DNA of 29,872 nt, taken from CAYUUP01 sp964447925. Its GTDB lineage: Bacteria > Bacillota > Clostridia > Oscillospirales > Oscillospiraceae. The DNA lies in contig CAYUUP010000008.1 in the NCBI GenBank assembly GCA_964447925.1, forward strand, positions 1-29,872. The letters are read 5' to 3'. The notes under the pieces were generated by a model, which made no database searches, had not been told where the DNA came from, and saw only the letters and a program-made list of their open reading frames with translations. Within the stretch, counting starts at the first letter, position 1. The number at the start of each line of letters is the position of its first letter. Shown here one piece after another: positions 7,467 through 16,534 of the stretch. Both the position numbers and the translations under genes were made by a program.

Positions 7467-8840
7467 GTGAAGTATTCGCACTCTATCAGGCTGGCTGCTC
7501 TGCTGCTGGTCATTGTCTCCCTCCTTTCCGGGTGTAGCCTGGCCACGGGAGACGCGCTGTATGCCCTGCCAAAGGCCTCCTCTGACTATGAAAATCTGCA
7601 AATCAACCTGACTGAGCTGCTGAACAACGGACTGGAATACGCCCCTCCCCTCTCTGGCGCAAACACCCAGTCGGTGCAGCTCCAAGATCTAAATAACGAC
7701 GGGCAGGATGAGGCCATTGCCTTTTTCCGCAGCACCTCTAGTGAGGACAGCTCACTGAAGATATACGTCTTCACGCAGAACGCCGACGGCTCCTACAATA
7801 TTGTCTCTGTCATCACGGGAGAGGGCAGCGACATCAGCTCTGTGGTCTATGGAGATTTGAACGGTGATGACATTCAGGAGATCATTGTCTGCTGGCAGAT
7901 AACTGTCGGCGTCTATGCCCTGTCAGTGTGTTCCCCCTACCTCTATTCCGATGCGGACAACTCCGCCCACGCCCTGCTGAACATAGCCTCCTTCAGCCGG
8001 TACGTGGTGCAGGACATGGATCAGGACGGCCAAAATGAACTGGTGGTACTCCAGCTGGCTGCCGGAGATGAGGGTATCAGCCAGGCAGATTACTATAACT
8101 GGTCGGAGGAGGACACCGCGCTGACGTTGGTGAACAGTTGCCCGCTTTCCGCCTCCCTGGTCTCCATCAGCAAGCTGGAGTACTCCAATCTGTCAGACAA
8201 CTCCCCTGCGCTCTTCCTCACCGGCCCCACTGGGGAGAACAACACGCTGACCGATATTCTGTCCGTCCGGGACAGCAGCCTGACCAATATCACCCTGGAC
8301 ACCGAAACTGGTTGCAGCCCCAGCTATGCTGTCTCCATTGCCGACCCACAGGACATCAACAGCGACTCCATCATGGAGGTTCCCGTACCGGTCAGGCTGG
8401 TTTCCTCCGCCAGGCTCAACTCCACTGAGTCCTTCTACTTCCTCCAGTGGTACCAGTATGACCTCTCCGGGGAAGCAGTTCAGGTGTGTACCACCTACCA
8501 TAATGCCACTGACGGCTGGTACTTCATAATCCCTGACCACTGGGTAGGCTCCGTGGCGCTTCAGCGCAGCGACGTCATTTCCGGATCTACCATCGAGCGG
8601 GGCATTGTGTTCTACTATTGTCCCGACAACGGCAGCGAGCCGCAGCCCTTTATGGCAATCTATCAGAATACCGGCTCCAACCGGGAGAAGCGAGCCATTA
8701 TGGGTAACCGGGAGTCTTTTTACAGCACCACCCACGTCACTTATGCTGTGGAGTTTTTCGACTGTGACTGGTATGACGGCATGACCACTGCCCGGGTGTC
8801 GGAGCGATTCAGCGTCATCAGCACCGACTGGTCCGTGTGA
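7467..8840 (+). CDS. lipoprotein with FG-GAP/VCBS-like repeats, unknown function
   Basis: This is a 457-residue exported protein. The GTG at 7467-7469, with AAGGA 9 nt upstream, gives a clean lipoprotein signal peptide: a basic start, a hydrophobic stretch and the lipobox LLSGC with Cys23. Four Asp-rich loops occur near residues 74 (DLNNDGQDE), 129 (DLNGDDIQE), 183 (DMDQDGQNE) and 296 (DINSDSIME). This is the DxNxDGxxE pattern of calcium-binding loops in beta-propeller (FG-GAP/VCBS) blades. The protein is therefore probably an outward-facing, membrane-anchored partial propeller. The response regulator and histidine kinase genes follow after 95 bp, which suggests an accessory input or target of that system. 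I do not recognise a characterised homologue. The 160-bp gap before it (7308-7466) holds AT-rich sequence and only weak promoter-like elements. Confidence 0.8.
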   Translation: MKYSHSIRLAALLLVIVSLLSGCSLATGDALYALPKASSDYENLQINLTELLNNGLEYAPPLSGANTQSVQLQDLNNDGQDEAIAFFRSTSSEDSSLKIYVFTQNADGSYNIVSVITGEGSDISSVVYGDLNGDDIQEIIVCWQITVGVYALSVCSPYLYSDADNSAHALLNIASFSRYVVQDMDQDGQNELVVLQLAAGDEGISQADYYNWSEEDTALTLVNSCPLSASLVSISKLEYSNLSDNSPALFLTGPTGENNTLTDILSVRDSSLTNITLDTETGCSPSYAVSIADPQDINSDSIMEVPVPVRLVSSARLNSTESFYFLQWYQYDLSGEAVQVCTTYHNATDGWYFIIPDHWVGSVALQRSDVISGSTIERGIVFYYCPDNGSEPQPFMAIYQNTGSNREKRAIMGNRESFYSTTHVTYAVEFFDCDWYDGMTTARVSERFSVISTDWSV

Positions 8841-8935
8841 CAACCGCCAGAATACAACAATCGGTTTCCCGCCAGATGATCAGATGACCGCCGGGACAGA
8901 TCACATGACAAGATAATGGAACGGAGCGAACCCAT

Positions 8936-9613
8936 ATGAGAAAAGTACTTGTTTTGGAGGATGAGGAGAATATCCGCAGCTTTGTGGTCATCAACCTGAA
9001 GCGGGCAGGCTATGAGACAGTGGAGGCTGCCACCGGGGAAGAGGCGCTGGAGCTGCTTCAGCAGCACCCCGATGTGAAGGTGGCCCTGCTGGATCTGATG
9101 CTGCCCGGCATTGACGGCTTTGAGGTCTGCCACCGCATCCGGGCCAGCGGATCCAACATTGGCATCATCATGCTCACCGCCCGCACCCAGGAGATGGACA
9201 AGGTCACCGGTCTGATGAACGGGGCGGATGATTATGTCACCAAGCCCTTCTCCCCCGCCGAACTCACCGCCCGGGTGGACGCTCTCTACCGCCGGACAGG
9301 AGGGGGAGAGCCTGAGCCTGCCGCAGCCCCGACCGTCAGACTCAACGCCCGGAACCGCACCCTGGAAAAGGGTGGCAAGCGCATCCGGCTGACCCAAATA
9401 GAGTGCGCCCTGGTGCAGCTCTTCATGGATAATCCCGGCAAGGCCCTGTCCAGAGAGGAAATTTTGAGCAGTGTCTGGGGCAAAAACTACTGTGGTGACA
9501 TGAAGGTCGTGGATGTTAACATCCGCCGTCTGCGGCTGAAAATAGAGGATAACCCCCAAAACCCCTCCTGCATCACCACCGTCTGGGGCTGCGGGTACAA
9601 ATGGGATGTGTGA
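8936..9613 (+). CDS. OmpR/PhoB-family response regulator
   Basis: This 225-residue regulator has an N-terminal receiver domain with acidic residues Glu8/Asp9, the phosphoacceptor Asp53 in VALLDLMLPG, Thr81 and Lys103. A winged-helix DNA-binding domain follows (about 130-225), with the recognition-helix region VVDVNIRRLRLKIE and the C-terminal hairpin VWGCGYKW. It would be phosphorylated by the histidine kinase encoded 45 bp downstream and then regulate transcription. GGAGCG lies about 11 nt before the ATG. The regulon is unknown; the upstream lipoprotein gene is a natural candidate. Confidence 0.93.
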   Translation: MRKVLVLEDEENIRSFVVINLKRAGYETVEAATGEEALELLQQHPDVKVALLDLMLPGIDGFEVCHRIRASGSNIGIIMLTARTQEMDKVTGLMNGADDYVTKPFSPAELTARVDALYRRTGGGEPEPAAAPTVRLNARNRTLEKGGKRIRLTQIECALVQLFMDNPGKALSREEILSSVWGKNYCGDMKVVDVNIRRLRLKIEDNPQNPSCITTVWGCGYKWDV

Positions 9614-9658
9614 CGGCGGCCTGACCTGGCTATCTCAGCTGAAAGGGGGCGTTAGCCC

Positions 9659-11236
9659 TTGTTCCGAAAAAAAGAAAAGAATACCGGAGCCGCCCCCGTC
9701 TCGCCGGAGACCGCGCCCCCTGGCCCGGATATCATCCGGGTAGACCGCCGACACCGGGAAAAGGATCGCCGGGACAAAACGACACGGGAGCGTTCCCGCC
9801 CTACCATGAACCCCCTCCACTTTATCAACAAGGGAATCCGCCGCCGGTGGCTGGTGAATACGCTGGGTACGATTCTGGCAGTGGTGGTACTCATTGTCAT
9901 CATCTTCTATATGCTCATCAATACCTATTTCTTCGACTCTGCCCGTTCCGGCATGGAGCAGCGGGCAGAATCTGCCAGCAACTTCTTTGCCTCCTATGCC
10001 ACCAGCGAAAGCGACTATCTGGAAATGGTCAACTACTATATCGCCAGCTTCACCGATTCGGACAAGCTGGAGCTGCAATTTCTGGACACCTCCGGCCAGA
10101 TTTACCGCTCGTCCTATGGCCTTTTCGCAGGCAGTTCCCCTGGTACCTCCGATATTGAATCCGCCCTGAACACCACCCAGACCTCCGCCTGGATCGGCAA
10201 CGACCCAAATACCGGGGAACACATTATGGCTGTCTCCACGCCGGTGGTGGTCAACGGGGATGTCAAGGGCATTATGCGGTTAGTAACCTCTTTGCGCATC
10301 GTGGACCAGCAGATTCTCATGTACTCCCTGATTGCCCTGGGAATCGCCGCCCTGCTGATGGCAGTGAACTGGCTGCTGAATATGTACTTCCTGCGGAATA
10401 TTTTGGATCCCTTATCCGGCATTACAGAGATCACCCGCCGTATTGCCGGAGGCAGCTACGGCATCCAAATTGAGAGTAACCGCCGCTATGATGACGAGAT
10501 CAGCGATCTGACTGATGCCATCAATGATATGTCCCGGCAGATTGGCCAGCACAGCGCCCTCCAGCAGGAATTTATTGCCTCCGTCTCCCATGAGCTGCGC
10601 ACCCCTCTCACTGCCATCAACGGCTGGGGCGAAACCCTGCTGGACTATGAGGATCAGCTGCCGGAGGAGGTCCAAGGCGGGCTCCGCATCATCGTCAGCG
10701 AGGCCCGGCGGCTCACCACCATGGTGGAGGAGCTGCTGGAATTTTCCCGCATCCAGGACGGCCGCTTTACCCTGAACGTGGAGCAGCTGGATATCAAGGC
10801 GGAGTTTGAAGACGCTGTGTACACCTACCGTCAGTTTTTCCGCAAGGAGGGTATCCAGCTGAATCACACCGACTGCCAGCAGGAGTTCCCCCCCATCTCC
10901 GGTGACCCGGAGCGGCTGCGGCAGGTCTTTTCCAATTTGCTGGACAACGCCGCCAAGCACGGTGGCTCTGGCAAGCGCATCGACACTGCCATCGGCGAAG
11001 AGGCGGGCTATGTAGCCATTGTCATCCGGGATTACGGCCCCGGCGTACCAGAGGATGAGCTGCCCCTTATCAAGACCAAATTCTATAAGGGCTCATCTAA
11101 AGCCCGTGGCAGTGGCATTGGCCTGGCCGTCTGTGATGAAATTGTGGAACGGCATGGCGGCAAGCTTGTCATTGCCAATGCGGACGGCGGTGGCTGTGCT
11201 GTGACGGTTTACCTTCCTCTGCCCCCGGAGGGCTGA
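9659..11236 (+). CDS. sensor histidine kinase (HAMP, HisKA, HATPase)
   Basis: This 525-residue membrane kinase has an unusually long, charged cytoplasmic N-terminus of about 60 residues. TM1 (about 66-87), an extracytoplasmic domain of about 130 residues, TM2 (about 220-242) and a HAMP linker follow. The H-box SHELRTPL carries the phosphorylated His311, and the ATPase domain has NLLDNAAKHG, DYGPGVPED and GSGIGLAV. The start is taken as TTG at 9659-9661 because AAGGGGG lies about 9 nt upstream. The first in-frame ATG, at 9806, lacks a ribosome binding site; if it were used, the charged tail would disappear. It pairs with the preceding response regulator. The signal is unknown, and the extracytoplasmic domain shows no motif I recognise. 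Confidence 0.92.
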   Translation: MFRKKEKNTGAAPVSPETAPPGPDIIRVDRRHREKDRRDKTTRERSRPTMNPLHFINKGIRRRWLVNTLGTILAVVVLIVIIFYMLINTYFFDSARSGMEQRAESASNFFASYATSESDYLEMVNYYIASFTDSDKLELQFLDTSGQIYRSSYGLFAGSSPGTSDIESALNTTQTSAWIGNDPNTGEHIMAVSTPVVVNGDVKGIMRLVTSLRIVDQQILMYSLIALGIAALLMAVNWLLNMYFLRNILDPLSGITEITRRIAGGSYGIQIESNRRYDDEISDLTDAINDMSRQIGQHSALQQEFIASVSHELRTPLTAINGWGETLLDYEDQLPEEVQGGLRIIVSEARRLTTMVEELLEFSRIQDGRFTLNVEQLDIKAEFEDAVYTYRQFFRKEGIQLNHTDCQQEFPPISGDPERLRQVFSNLLDNAAKHGGSGKRIDTAIGEEAGYVAIVIRDYGPGVPEDELPLIKTKFYKGSSKARGSGIGLAVCDEIVERHGGKLVIANADGGGCAVTVYLPLPPEG

Positions 11237-11288
11237 TTTCACCGGCTCCCCTTTCCCGGACGCAGCACACAAAATTCTCTGCCCCCGC

Positions 11289-11317
11289 TTGACATTAGAA
11301 CGGATGTATGATATAAT
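11289..11317 (+). promoter_or_regulatory. yqhQ: consensus sigma-A promoter of yqhQ
   Basis: TTGACA (11289-11294), a 17-bp spacer and TATAAT (11312-11317) form a perfect consensus promoter 23 bp before the yqhQ start codon. AAAGGAGA lies in between. It probably drives yqhQ and prmC, and possibly further genes. Confidence 0.88.
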
Positions 11318-11340
11318 CAGATAATAAAAGGAGACGACCC

Positions 11341-12315
11341 ATGTCAAAAGAATCCAAGGCTCCCTCCGGAGAATTCCGCACCACCATCGGTGGCCAGGCC
11401 CTGATTGAAGGCATCTATATGCGGGGTACCGACAAGCAATCGGTGGTGGTGCGGGATCAGAACGGTCGGCTGGTGGTCAAAACCGAACCCCTGCGGCTGA
11501 CAAAGGAGAATTATCCCATCCTAGGCATTCCCTTTGTCCGGGGAGCATTCGCTTTTATTGGCACTATGTATAACGGAGTTAAGGCACTGATGTACTCCGC
11601 CGATTTTTACCCCGATGACGAAGAGGAAGCAGAGCCGGGCAAATTTGAGCAGTGGCTCTCCAAACACCTGTCCTCGGAGAAGCTGACCAGCCTGGTCATC
11701 GGACTCTCCGTGGTGCTGGGAGTGTGCTTTTCTGTAGGGCTGTTCTTCCTGTTGCCCACGGTGCTGGTGTATCTGCTCCGGCTGCTGATCCCCATGAACA
11801 AGCTGGCCGTTAATCTGGTGGAAGGTGTGGTGCGCATCATCATCCTGCTCCTCTATCTGGTTTTCTGCTCCAAAATGCCGGATATGCGGCGGGTCTTCTC
11901 CTACCACGGGGCAGAACATAAATCCATCTTCTGCTATGAACGCGGCCTGTCTCTGACGGTGGAAAATGTCCGGGAGATGCCCCGGTTTCATCCCCGCTGC
12001 GGCACCAGTTTTCTCTTCGTGGTGATTTTCATCGCCATTCTGGTCTATTCCGTGCTGTTCACCCTGCTGACACCCCCCAACCTTCTGGTTCGCCTGCTGT
12101 GCCAGCTTCTGCTGCTGCCGGTGGTGGTGGGTATCAGCTATGAGATCAACCGCTACGTGGGCAGACATGACAACCTTGTGACCAGAATCATCACGGCTCC
12201 CGGCCTTTGGATGCAGAACTTCACTACCAACGAGCCGGATGACTCCATGATTGAAGTCGGCATCGCGGCCCTGAAGGAAGTTTTGCCGAAAAACGAGGGA
12301 GATGACCGCTGGTAA
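11341..12315 (+). CDS. yqhQ: DUF1385 membrane protein (YqhQ family)
   Basis: This 324-residue protein begins with the family hallmark TTIGGQALIEGIYMRG. It has about four to five hydrophobic segments (around 112-150, 165-182, 222-245 and 250-270). Another hallmark, YHGAEHKSIFCYE near residue 190, and RFHPRCGTSF near 217 carry conserved His, Glu and Cys residues that look like a metal site. The biochemical function of the DUF1385 family is not established. In many Clostridia it sits in front of prmC and prfA, and the first half of that order is kept here. A perfect promoter and AAAGGAGA precede the ATG at 11341. Confidence 0.9.
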   Translation: MSKESKAPSGEFRTTIGGQALIEGIYMRGTDKQSVVVRDQNGRLVVKTEPLRLTKENYPILGIPFVRGAFAFIGTMYNGVKALMYSADFYPDDEEEAEPGKFEQWLSKHLSSEKLTSLVIGLSVVLGVCFSVGLFFLLPTVLVYLLRLLIPMNKLAVNLVEGVVRIIILLLYLVFCSKMPDMRRVFSYHGAEHKSIFCYERGLSLTVENVREMPRFHPRCGTSFLFVVIFIAILVYSVLFTLLTPPNLLVRLLCQLLLLPVVVGISYEINRYVGRHDNLVTRIITAPGLWMQNFTTNEPDDSMIEVGIAALKEVLPKNEGDDRW

Positions 12316-12355
12316 GGCAGAGGGCCGAAACAGAAACACAGGGGAGTGCTGCGTT

Positions 12356-13213
12356 GTGGCGATTACCTATAACGACCTCTATCTGAATACCCGGCAACGG
12401 CTCCGGCTGGCCGGAATCGAGGCGGCCCAGCTGGAGGCTCAGGAACTGGTGTGCTACGCCTCAGACAAGACTCGCCAGCAGCTCTATACTGATATGCGGC
12501 TCTATGCCCCCAACGAGCTGGTTCAGCGGGTGGATGAGCTGACGGAGCGGCGGCTTACTGGGGAGCCGCTGGCCTACATTCTGGGAGAGTGGGAGTTCTA
12601 CGGCCTACCCATCACCGTTGGCCCCGAAGTGCTGATCCCCCGGGCGGACACCGAGGTGCTGGCCGGACGGGCCATCGAGCTGATCCGGGATGACCCAGAC
12701 TGCAGAGTGCTGGATCTGTGCGCCGGAAGCGGCTGCGTGGGGCTGGCCATCGCCGCCCAGCTGCCAAAAAGTCGGGTGGTTCTGACAGATTGGGACGATG
12801 GAGCCATCCGTACCTGCAAGCAGAATGTCCGGCGGAACCGTCTCTCCACCCAGATTACCTGCCTGAAAGCGGATGCCCTGGCAGCCCCCACCGGCCTGCT
12901 GTGGGATTTTGACCTGATCGTGGCCAATCCCCCTTATATTCCCACCGGTGATCTGGCGGGGCTGGATGTCTCCGTCCGGGACTTTGAACCCATGATTGCT
13001 CTGGACGGCGGACCGGACGGGCTGAAATTTTTCCGGGCCATCGCTTCCAAGTGGAAAGTGGGCCTGCGCCGCCGGGGGTGGCTCTGCTTTGAAGTGGGCA
13101 TTGGCCAGGCTCAGGCGGTAGCCGCCATTCTGGAGGACAACGGCTATCTTGAGATATGCATCACCCCAGACACCCACGGCATCGACCGTGTGGTGGTGGG
13201 TAGGGTATCGTAA
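12356..13213 (+). CDS. prmC: peptide chain release factor N5-glutamine methyltransferase
   Basis: PrmC methylates the GGQ-motif glutamine of release factors RF1 and RF2 using S-adenosylmethionine, which increases termination efficiency. The N-terminal helical domain has TGEPLAYILGEWEFYGL, the family signature leading to RADTEVL. The SAM-binding motif is VLDLCAGSGCVGLAIA and the catalytic motif NPPYIP. I chose the GTG at 12356 because GGGGAG lies 9 nt upstream, giving 285 residues. An ATG at 12302 overlaps the yqhQ end but has a ribosome binding site that is too close. prfA does not follow; recA does. Confidence 0.93.
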   Translation: MAITYNDLYLNTRQRLRLAGIEAAQLEAQELVCYASDKTRQQLYTDMRLYAPNELVQRVDELTERRLTGEPLAYILGEWEFYGLPITVGPEVLIPRADTEVLAGRAIELIRDDPDCRVLDLCAGSGCVGLAIAAQLPKSRVVLTDWDDGAIRTCKQNVRRNRLSTQITCLKADALAAPTGLLWDFDLIVANPPYIPTGDLAGLDVSVRDFEPMIALDGGPDGLKFFRAIASKWKVGLRRRGWLCFEVGIGQAQAVAAILEDNGYLEICITPDTHGIDRVVVGRVS

Positions 13214-13285
13214 GCCCAAGGCTCCACCCTGAACCGCCGCAGAGAACCGCACCGCAACATCGAGATTTGAGAGGAGAAACATACA

Positions 13286-14377
13286 GTGGCAAAGCAAAAG
13301 ACGGTACTTGAAAGCCCATCCCCCGCCGCAGACAAAAAAAAGGCGCTGGAGACTGCCATGTCCCAGATCGAGCGTTCCTTTGGCAAGGGTTCCATCATGC
13401 GCCTGGGTGAGCAGGCCCAGACAGGTGTGGACATCATCCCCACCGGCTCTCTGGCCCTGGATCTGGCTTTAGGGGTGGGGGGTGTACCAAGAGGGCGCAT
13501 CATTGAAATCTACGGGCCGGAGTCCTCCGGCAAGACCACTTTGGCGCTGCATATCGCGGCGGAAGCCCAAAAACTGGGGGGTGAGGTGGCCTACGTGGAC
13601 GCCGAACATGCTTTGGATCCCACCTATGCCAGGGCGCTGGGGGTGGACATCGACTCCTTGCTTCTCTCCCAGCCGGACACCGGTGAACAGGCTCTGGATA
13701 TCACCGAAACGCTGGTACGTTCCGGCGCTCTTGATCTGGTAGTTGTGGACTCCGTTGCCGCTCTGGTACCCCGTGCCGAAATTGAGGGCGAGATGGGCGA
13801 GAGCTACGTGGGACTTCAGGCCCGGCTCATGTCCCAGGGGCTGCGGAAGCTGGCGGGAGCCATTTCCAAGACCAACTGCGTTGTCATTTTCATCAACCAA
13901 CTCCGGGAGAAAATCGGCGTCATGTACGGCAATCCGGAGACTACCACCGGTGGACGGGCGCTGAAATACTACGCCACCGTTCGCATTGATGTGCGGCGGA
14001 TTTCCACCCTGGACAGCAGCGGCGAGAAGGTGGGCAACCGCACCCGGGCCAAGGTGGTAAAGAACAAGGTGGCACCGCCCTTCCGGGAGGCAGAGTTCGA
14101 TATCATGTACGGCGAGGGCATCTCAAAGGCAGGAGAGCTGGTAGATCTGGGTATGCAGCTGGATCTGGTGCAGAAGTCCGGCTCTTGGTTCGCCATGGGC
14201 GATGTGCGGCTGGGCCAGGGCCGGGACAGCGCTAAGGTATACTTCCAGACCCATCCTCAGGAGGCCGCCGCGCTGGAGGCCGAAATTCGCAAGCAGTCCT
14301 ATAAGCTGATGAGCAAGCAGTCACTCAACGCCGCCCGTGCCGCCGGGCGTGCAGTCACCCCCGACGAGGAGACATAA
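13286..14377 (+). CDS. recA: RecA recombinase
   Basis: RecA forms ATP-dependent filaments on single-stranded DNA, carries out strand exchange and triggers the SOS response. This 363-residue protein has the usual length and intact motifs: Walker A GPESSGKT (77-84), Walker B LVVVDSVAAL, and the L2 region with NQLREKIGVMYGNPETTTGG. The start is GTG at 13286-13288, with AGGAG about 10 nt upstream. The gene continues into recX after only 2 bp. I saw no convincing LexA box or strong promoter in the 72 bp before it, so transcription may come from the yqhQ promoter. Confidence 0.97.
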   Translation: MAKQKTVLESPSPAADKKKALETAMSQIERSFGKGSIMRLGEQAQTGVDIIPTGSLALDLALGVGGVPRGRIIEIYGPESSGKTTLALHIAAEAQKLGGEVAYVDAEHALDPTYARALGVDIDSLLLSQPDTGEQALDITETLVRSGALDLVVVDSVAALVPRAEIEGEMGESYVGLQARLMSQGLRKLAGAISKTNCVVIFINQLREKIGVMYGNPETTTGGRALKYYATVRIDVRRISTLDSSGEKVGNRTRAKVVKNKVAPPFREAEFDIMYGEGISKAGELVDLGMQLDLVQKSGSWFAMGDVRLGQGRDSAKVYFQTHPQEAAALEAEIRKQSYKLMSKQSLNAARAAGRAVTPDEET

Positions 14378-14379
14378 CC

Positions 14380-15003
14380 TTGCGTGTCACCAAGCTGGAA
14401 GCCTCCAGATATGTGTCAGGCCGCATTCTGGTCTGGCTGGAAGGGGAGGATTCTCCCCTTCGGGTGACGGAGGCGGAGGTGCTATCCTTCTCCCTCTGCC
14501 CGGGGGATGAGTTGGACGCCGATACCCTCTCCCGCCTTCAGGAGGCCGGAGCCGAAAGCAGCTGTCGGAACCGTGCTGCCCTCATCCTCTCTGCCCGTCC
14601 CCTGTCCCGCAGGGAACTGATCCACAGGCTGATGGAAAAGGGAGAAACGTCGGCACACGCCGTCTCCGCCGCCGACTGGCTGGAATCTGTGGGCGTTCTG
14701 AACGATTTGGAATATGCCCGTTCTGTGGTCAGGCACTACTCCGCCCGGGGCTATGGCGAGGCAAAACTTCGGCAGGAGCTATCCCGCCGGGGCATCTGCC
14801 GGGAATTATGGCCGGAAGCCATGGAAGAATCCGGAAGCACCGCCCTGGCTATTGATGACTATCTATCCCGGAAACTCCGTGATCCCAGTGATCCCAAGGC
14901 TGTACGGCGGGCCACCGATGGTCTGCGCCGCCGGGGGTTTTCCTGGGAAGACATCCGGGCGGGGCTGGCACGGGTGAACCAGGAACCGGACAACGGATAT
15001 TGA
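14380..15003 (+). CDS. recX: RecX, regulator of RecA
   Basis: RecX binds RecA filaments and limits their extension and ATPase activity. This 207-residue protein has the three-helix repeats typical of the family, including LSRRELIHRLMEKGE, VLNDLEYARSVVRHY and YGEAKLRQELSRRGI. The start is TTG at 14380-14382, with GAGGAG about 11 nt upstream inside the end of recA. The 2-bp gap between recA and recX indicates translational coupling, which keeps the inhibitor in proportion to RecA. Confidence 0.92.
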   Translation: MRVTKLEASRYVSGRILVWLEGEDSPLRVTEAEVLSFSLCPGDELDADTLSRLQEAGAESSCRNRAALILSARPLSRRELIHRLMEKGETSAHAVSAADWLESVGVLNDLEYARSVVRHYSARGYGEAKLRQELSRRGICRELWPEAMEESGSTALAIDDYLSRKLRDPSDPKAVRRATDGLRRRGFSWEDIRAGLARVNQEPDNGY

Positions 15004-15048
15004 GTTTGCCCTGGCAGGGACGGACACAATCTTGAGGAGGCGTTTTTT

Positions 15049-16377
15049 GTGAGCTGGCGTGTGGCCTTCATCTCGCTGGGATGCGCCAAAAATCTTGTAA
15101 ATACCGAACAGATGGCCGCTCTGGTGCGCCAGGCCGGCCATCTTGTTGTCCCAGAGCCGGAGGGAGCGGACGTGGCCGTTCTCAACACCTGCGGCTTTAT
15201 CGATGCTGCCAAGGAGGAGGCCATTCAGCACATTCTCCAGCTGGGGGCGCTGAAGGAGGATGGGCAGCTTCAGCGACTCATTGTGGCCGGCTGCCTTTCC
15301 CAGCGCTACCGGGAGGAGATCCGGGCCGAGCTACCCGAGGTAGACGGTATGCTGGGAACCGGCAGCTACTCTGACATAGTCACCGCCATTGAAGAGGTGA
15401 TGGCCGGGACAGAGAGCCAGCATTTTGGAAATATCCACCATACCTATGAGGATGGGGAGCGACTGCTGTCCACCCCCTCCTATCTGGCCTATTTGAAAAT
15501 CGCCGAGGGGTGCAGTAACCCCTGCGCGTTCTGCATCATCCCCAAGCTCCGGGGCAAATACAGGAGCCGTTCCATGGAATCCCTGCTGGCAGAGGCAAAA
15601 ACTCTATCAGACAGCGGCGTCCGGGAGCTGCTGGTGATTGCTCAGGACATTACCCGCTATGGGCAGGACCTATACGGCAGACTGATGCTGCCGGAACTTC
15701 TGCGGGAGCTGTGCAAGCTGGATTTCCACTGGATCAGGCTCCACTACCTCTATCCTGACGTGCTGACCGACGAGTTGATCAACGTTATCGCCACCGAGGA
15801 TAAAATATTGAATTATCTGGACATTCCCATCCAGCACATCAATGACGGCATTCTCTCTGCCATGTGTCGCAAGGGGGGGCGGGCGGATATTGAGGCTCTT
15901 TTCCGCAAGCTGCGGCAGCGGATCCCCGGCCTGGTACTCCGCACCTCCCTGATCTGTGGTCTGCCCGGCGAGGGGGAGGCGGAATTTGAGGAGCTTTGCA
16001 GCTTCCTTCAGGAAGCGAATATCCAGCGGGCAGGGGTCTTTCAGTTCTCCCCTGAGGAGGGAACCCGGGCCTATTCCATGCCAAACCAGGTACCCAGTGA
16101 CATTGCCGCCCGGCGGGTGGAGCTGGTGGAGGAGTTACAGTCCAGGGTCATGGACAGCTATAACGAAAGCCGGCTAGGCGAGACAGTGGAGGTGATCTGC
16201 GAAGGCTTTGATTCCGACATGGGCTGCTGGGCCGGCCGCAGCTATGCTGAGTCTCCAGATATCGACGGAAAGATCTATTTCACTGCCGCCGGAAGGGTAG
16301 CGCCCGGCACCTTCCTCCGGGTTCGACTCACCGGGACTGAGAACGGGGATATGCTGGGGGAGGCGGAGGATCCCTAA
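15049..16377 (+). CDS. rimO: ribosomal protein S12 methylthiotransferase
   Basis: RimO is a radical-SAM enzyme that adds a methylthio group to a conserved aspartate of ribosomal protein S12. This 442-residue protein has the N-terminal UPF0004 domain with three cluster cysteines (Cys12 in SLGCAKN, Cys48 in NTCGF, Cys82 in AGCLSQRY). The radical-SAM triad CxxxCxxC follows (Cys155, Cys159, Cys162), with a C-terminal TRAM-like domain. The start of the protein, SLGCAKNLVNTE, is closer to RimO (SLGCPKNLVDSE) than to MiaB. The start is GTG at 15049, with GAGGAGG upstream. It is the last gene of the rightward run and is followed by a shared terminator at 16487-16520. Confidence 0.93.
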   Translation: MSWRVAFISLGCAKNLVNTEQMAALVRQAGHLVVPEPEGADVAVLNTCGFIDAAKEEAIQHILQLGALKEDGQLQRLIVAGCLSQRYREEIRAELPEVDGMLGTGSYSDIVTAIEEVMAGTESQHFGNIHHTYEDGERLLSTPSYLAYLKIAEGCSNPCAFCIIPKLRGKYRSRSMESLLAEAKTLSDSGVRELLVIAQDITRYGQDLYGRLMLPELLRELCKLDFHWIRLHYLYPDVLTDELINVIATEDKILNYLDIPIQHINDGILSAMCRKGGRADIEALFRKLRQRIPGLVLRTSLICGLPGEGEAEFEELCSFLQEANIQRAGVFQFSPEEGTRAYSMPNQVPSDIAARRVELVEELQSRVMDSYNESRLGETVEVICEGFDSDMGCWAGRSYAESPDIDGKIYFTAAGRVAPGTFLRVRLTGTENGDMLGEAEDP

Positions 16378-16486
16378 ATAGTGACCTTGTTCTGTTGGCA
16401 ACTTCCCCTGCTGCTTTTAGTGCAAGGGTACAGGAGGGGCAGCTTGTCCCGTTTTGGAGCTGAGCGCTCATACCGAAAGCATATAT

Positions 16487-16520
16487 AAAAAGGCCGCCAC
16501 GCAGGGTGACAGCCTTTTTT
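16487..16520. terminator. bidirectional terminator between rimO and the RNA helicase
   Basis: AAAAAGGC (16487-16494) pairs with GCCTTTTT (16512-16519), with additional weak pairing in the loop. It has a T-run on one strand and an A-run on the other. It sits between two genes whose 3' ends face each other (rimO ends at 16377, the helicase at 16535), so it can serve both. The rest of 16378-16486 shows nothing else. Confidence 0.75.
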
Positions 16521-16534
16521 GCTTTTATGCCGCC

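Noticed and set aside
13214..13285. LexA/SOS box before recA
   Set aside because: No CGAAC-N4-GTTCG-like element is present in this gap.
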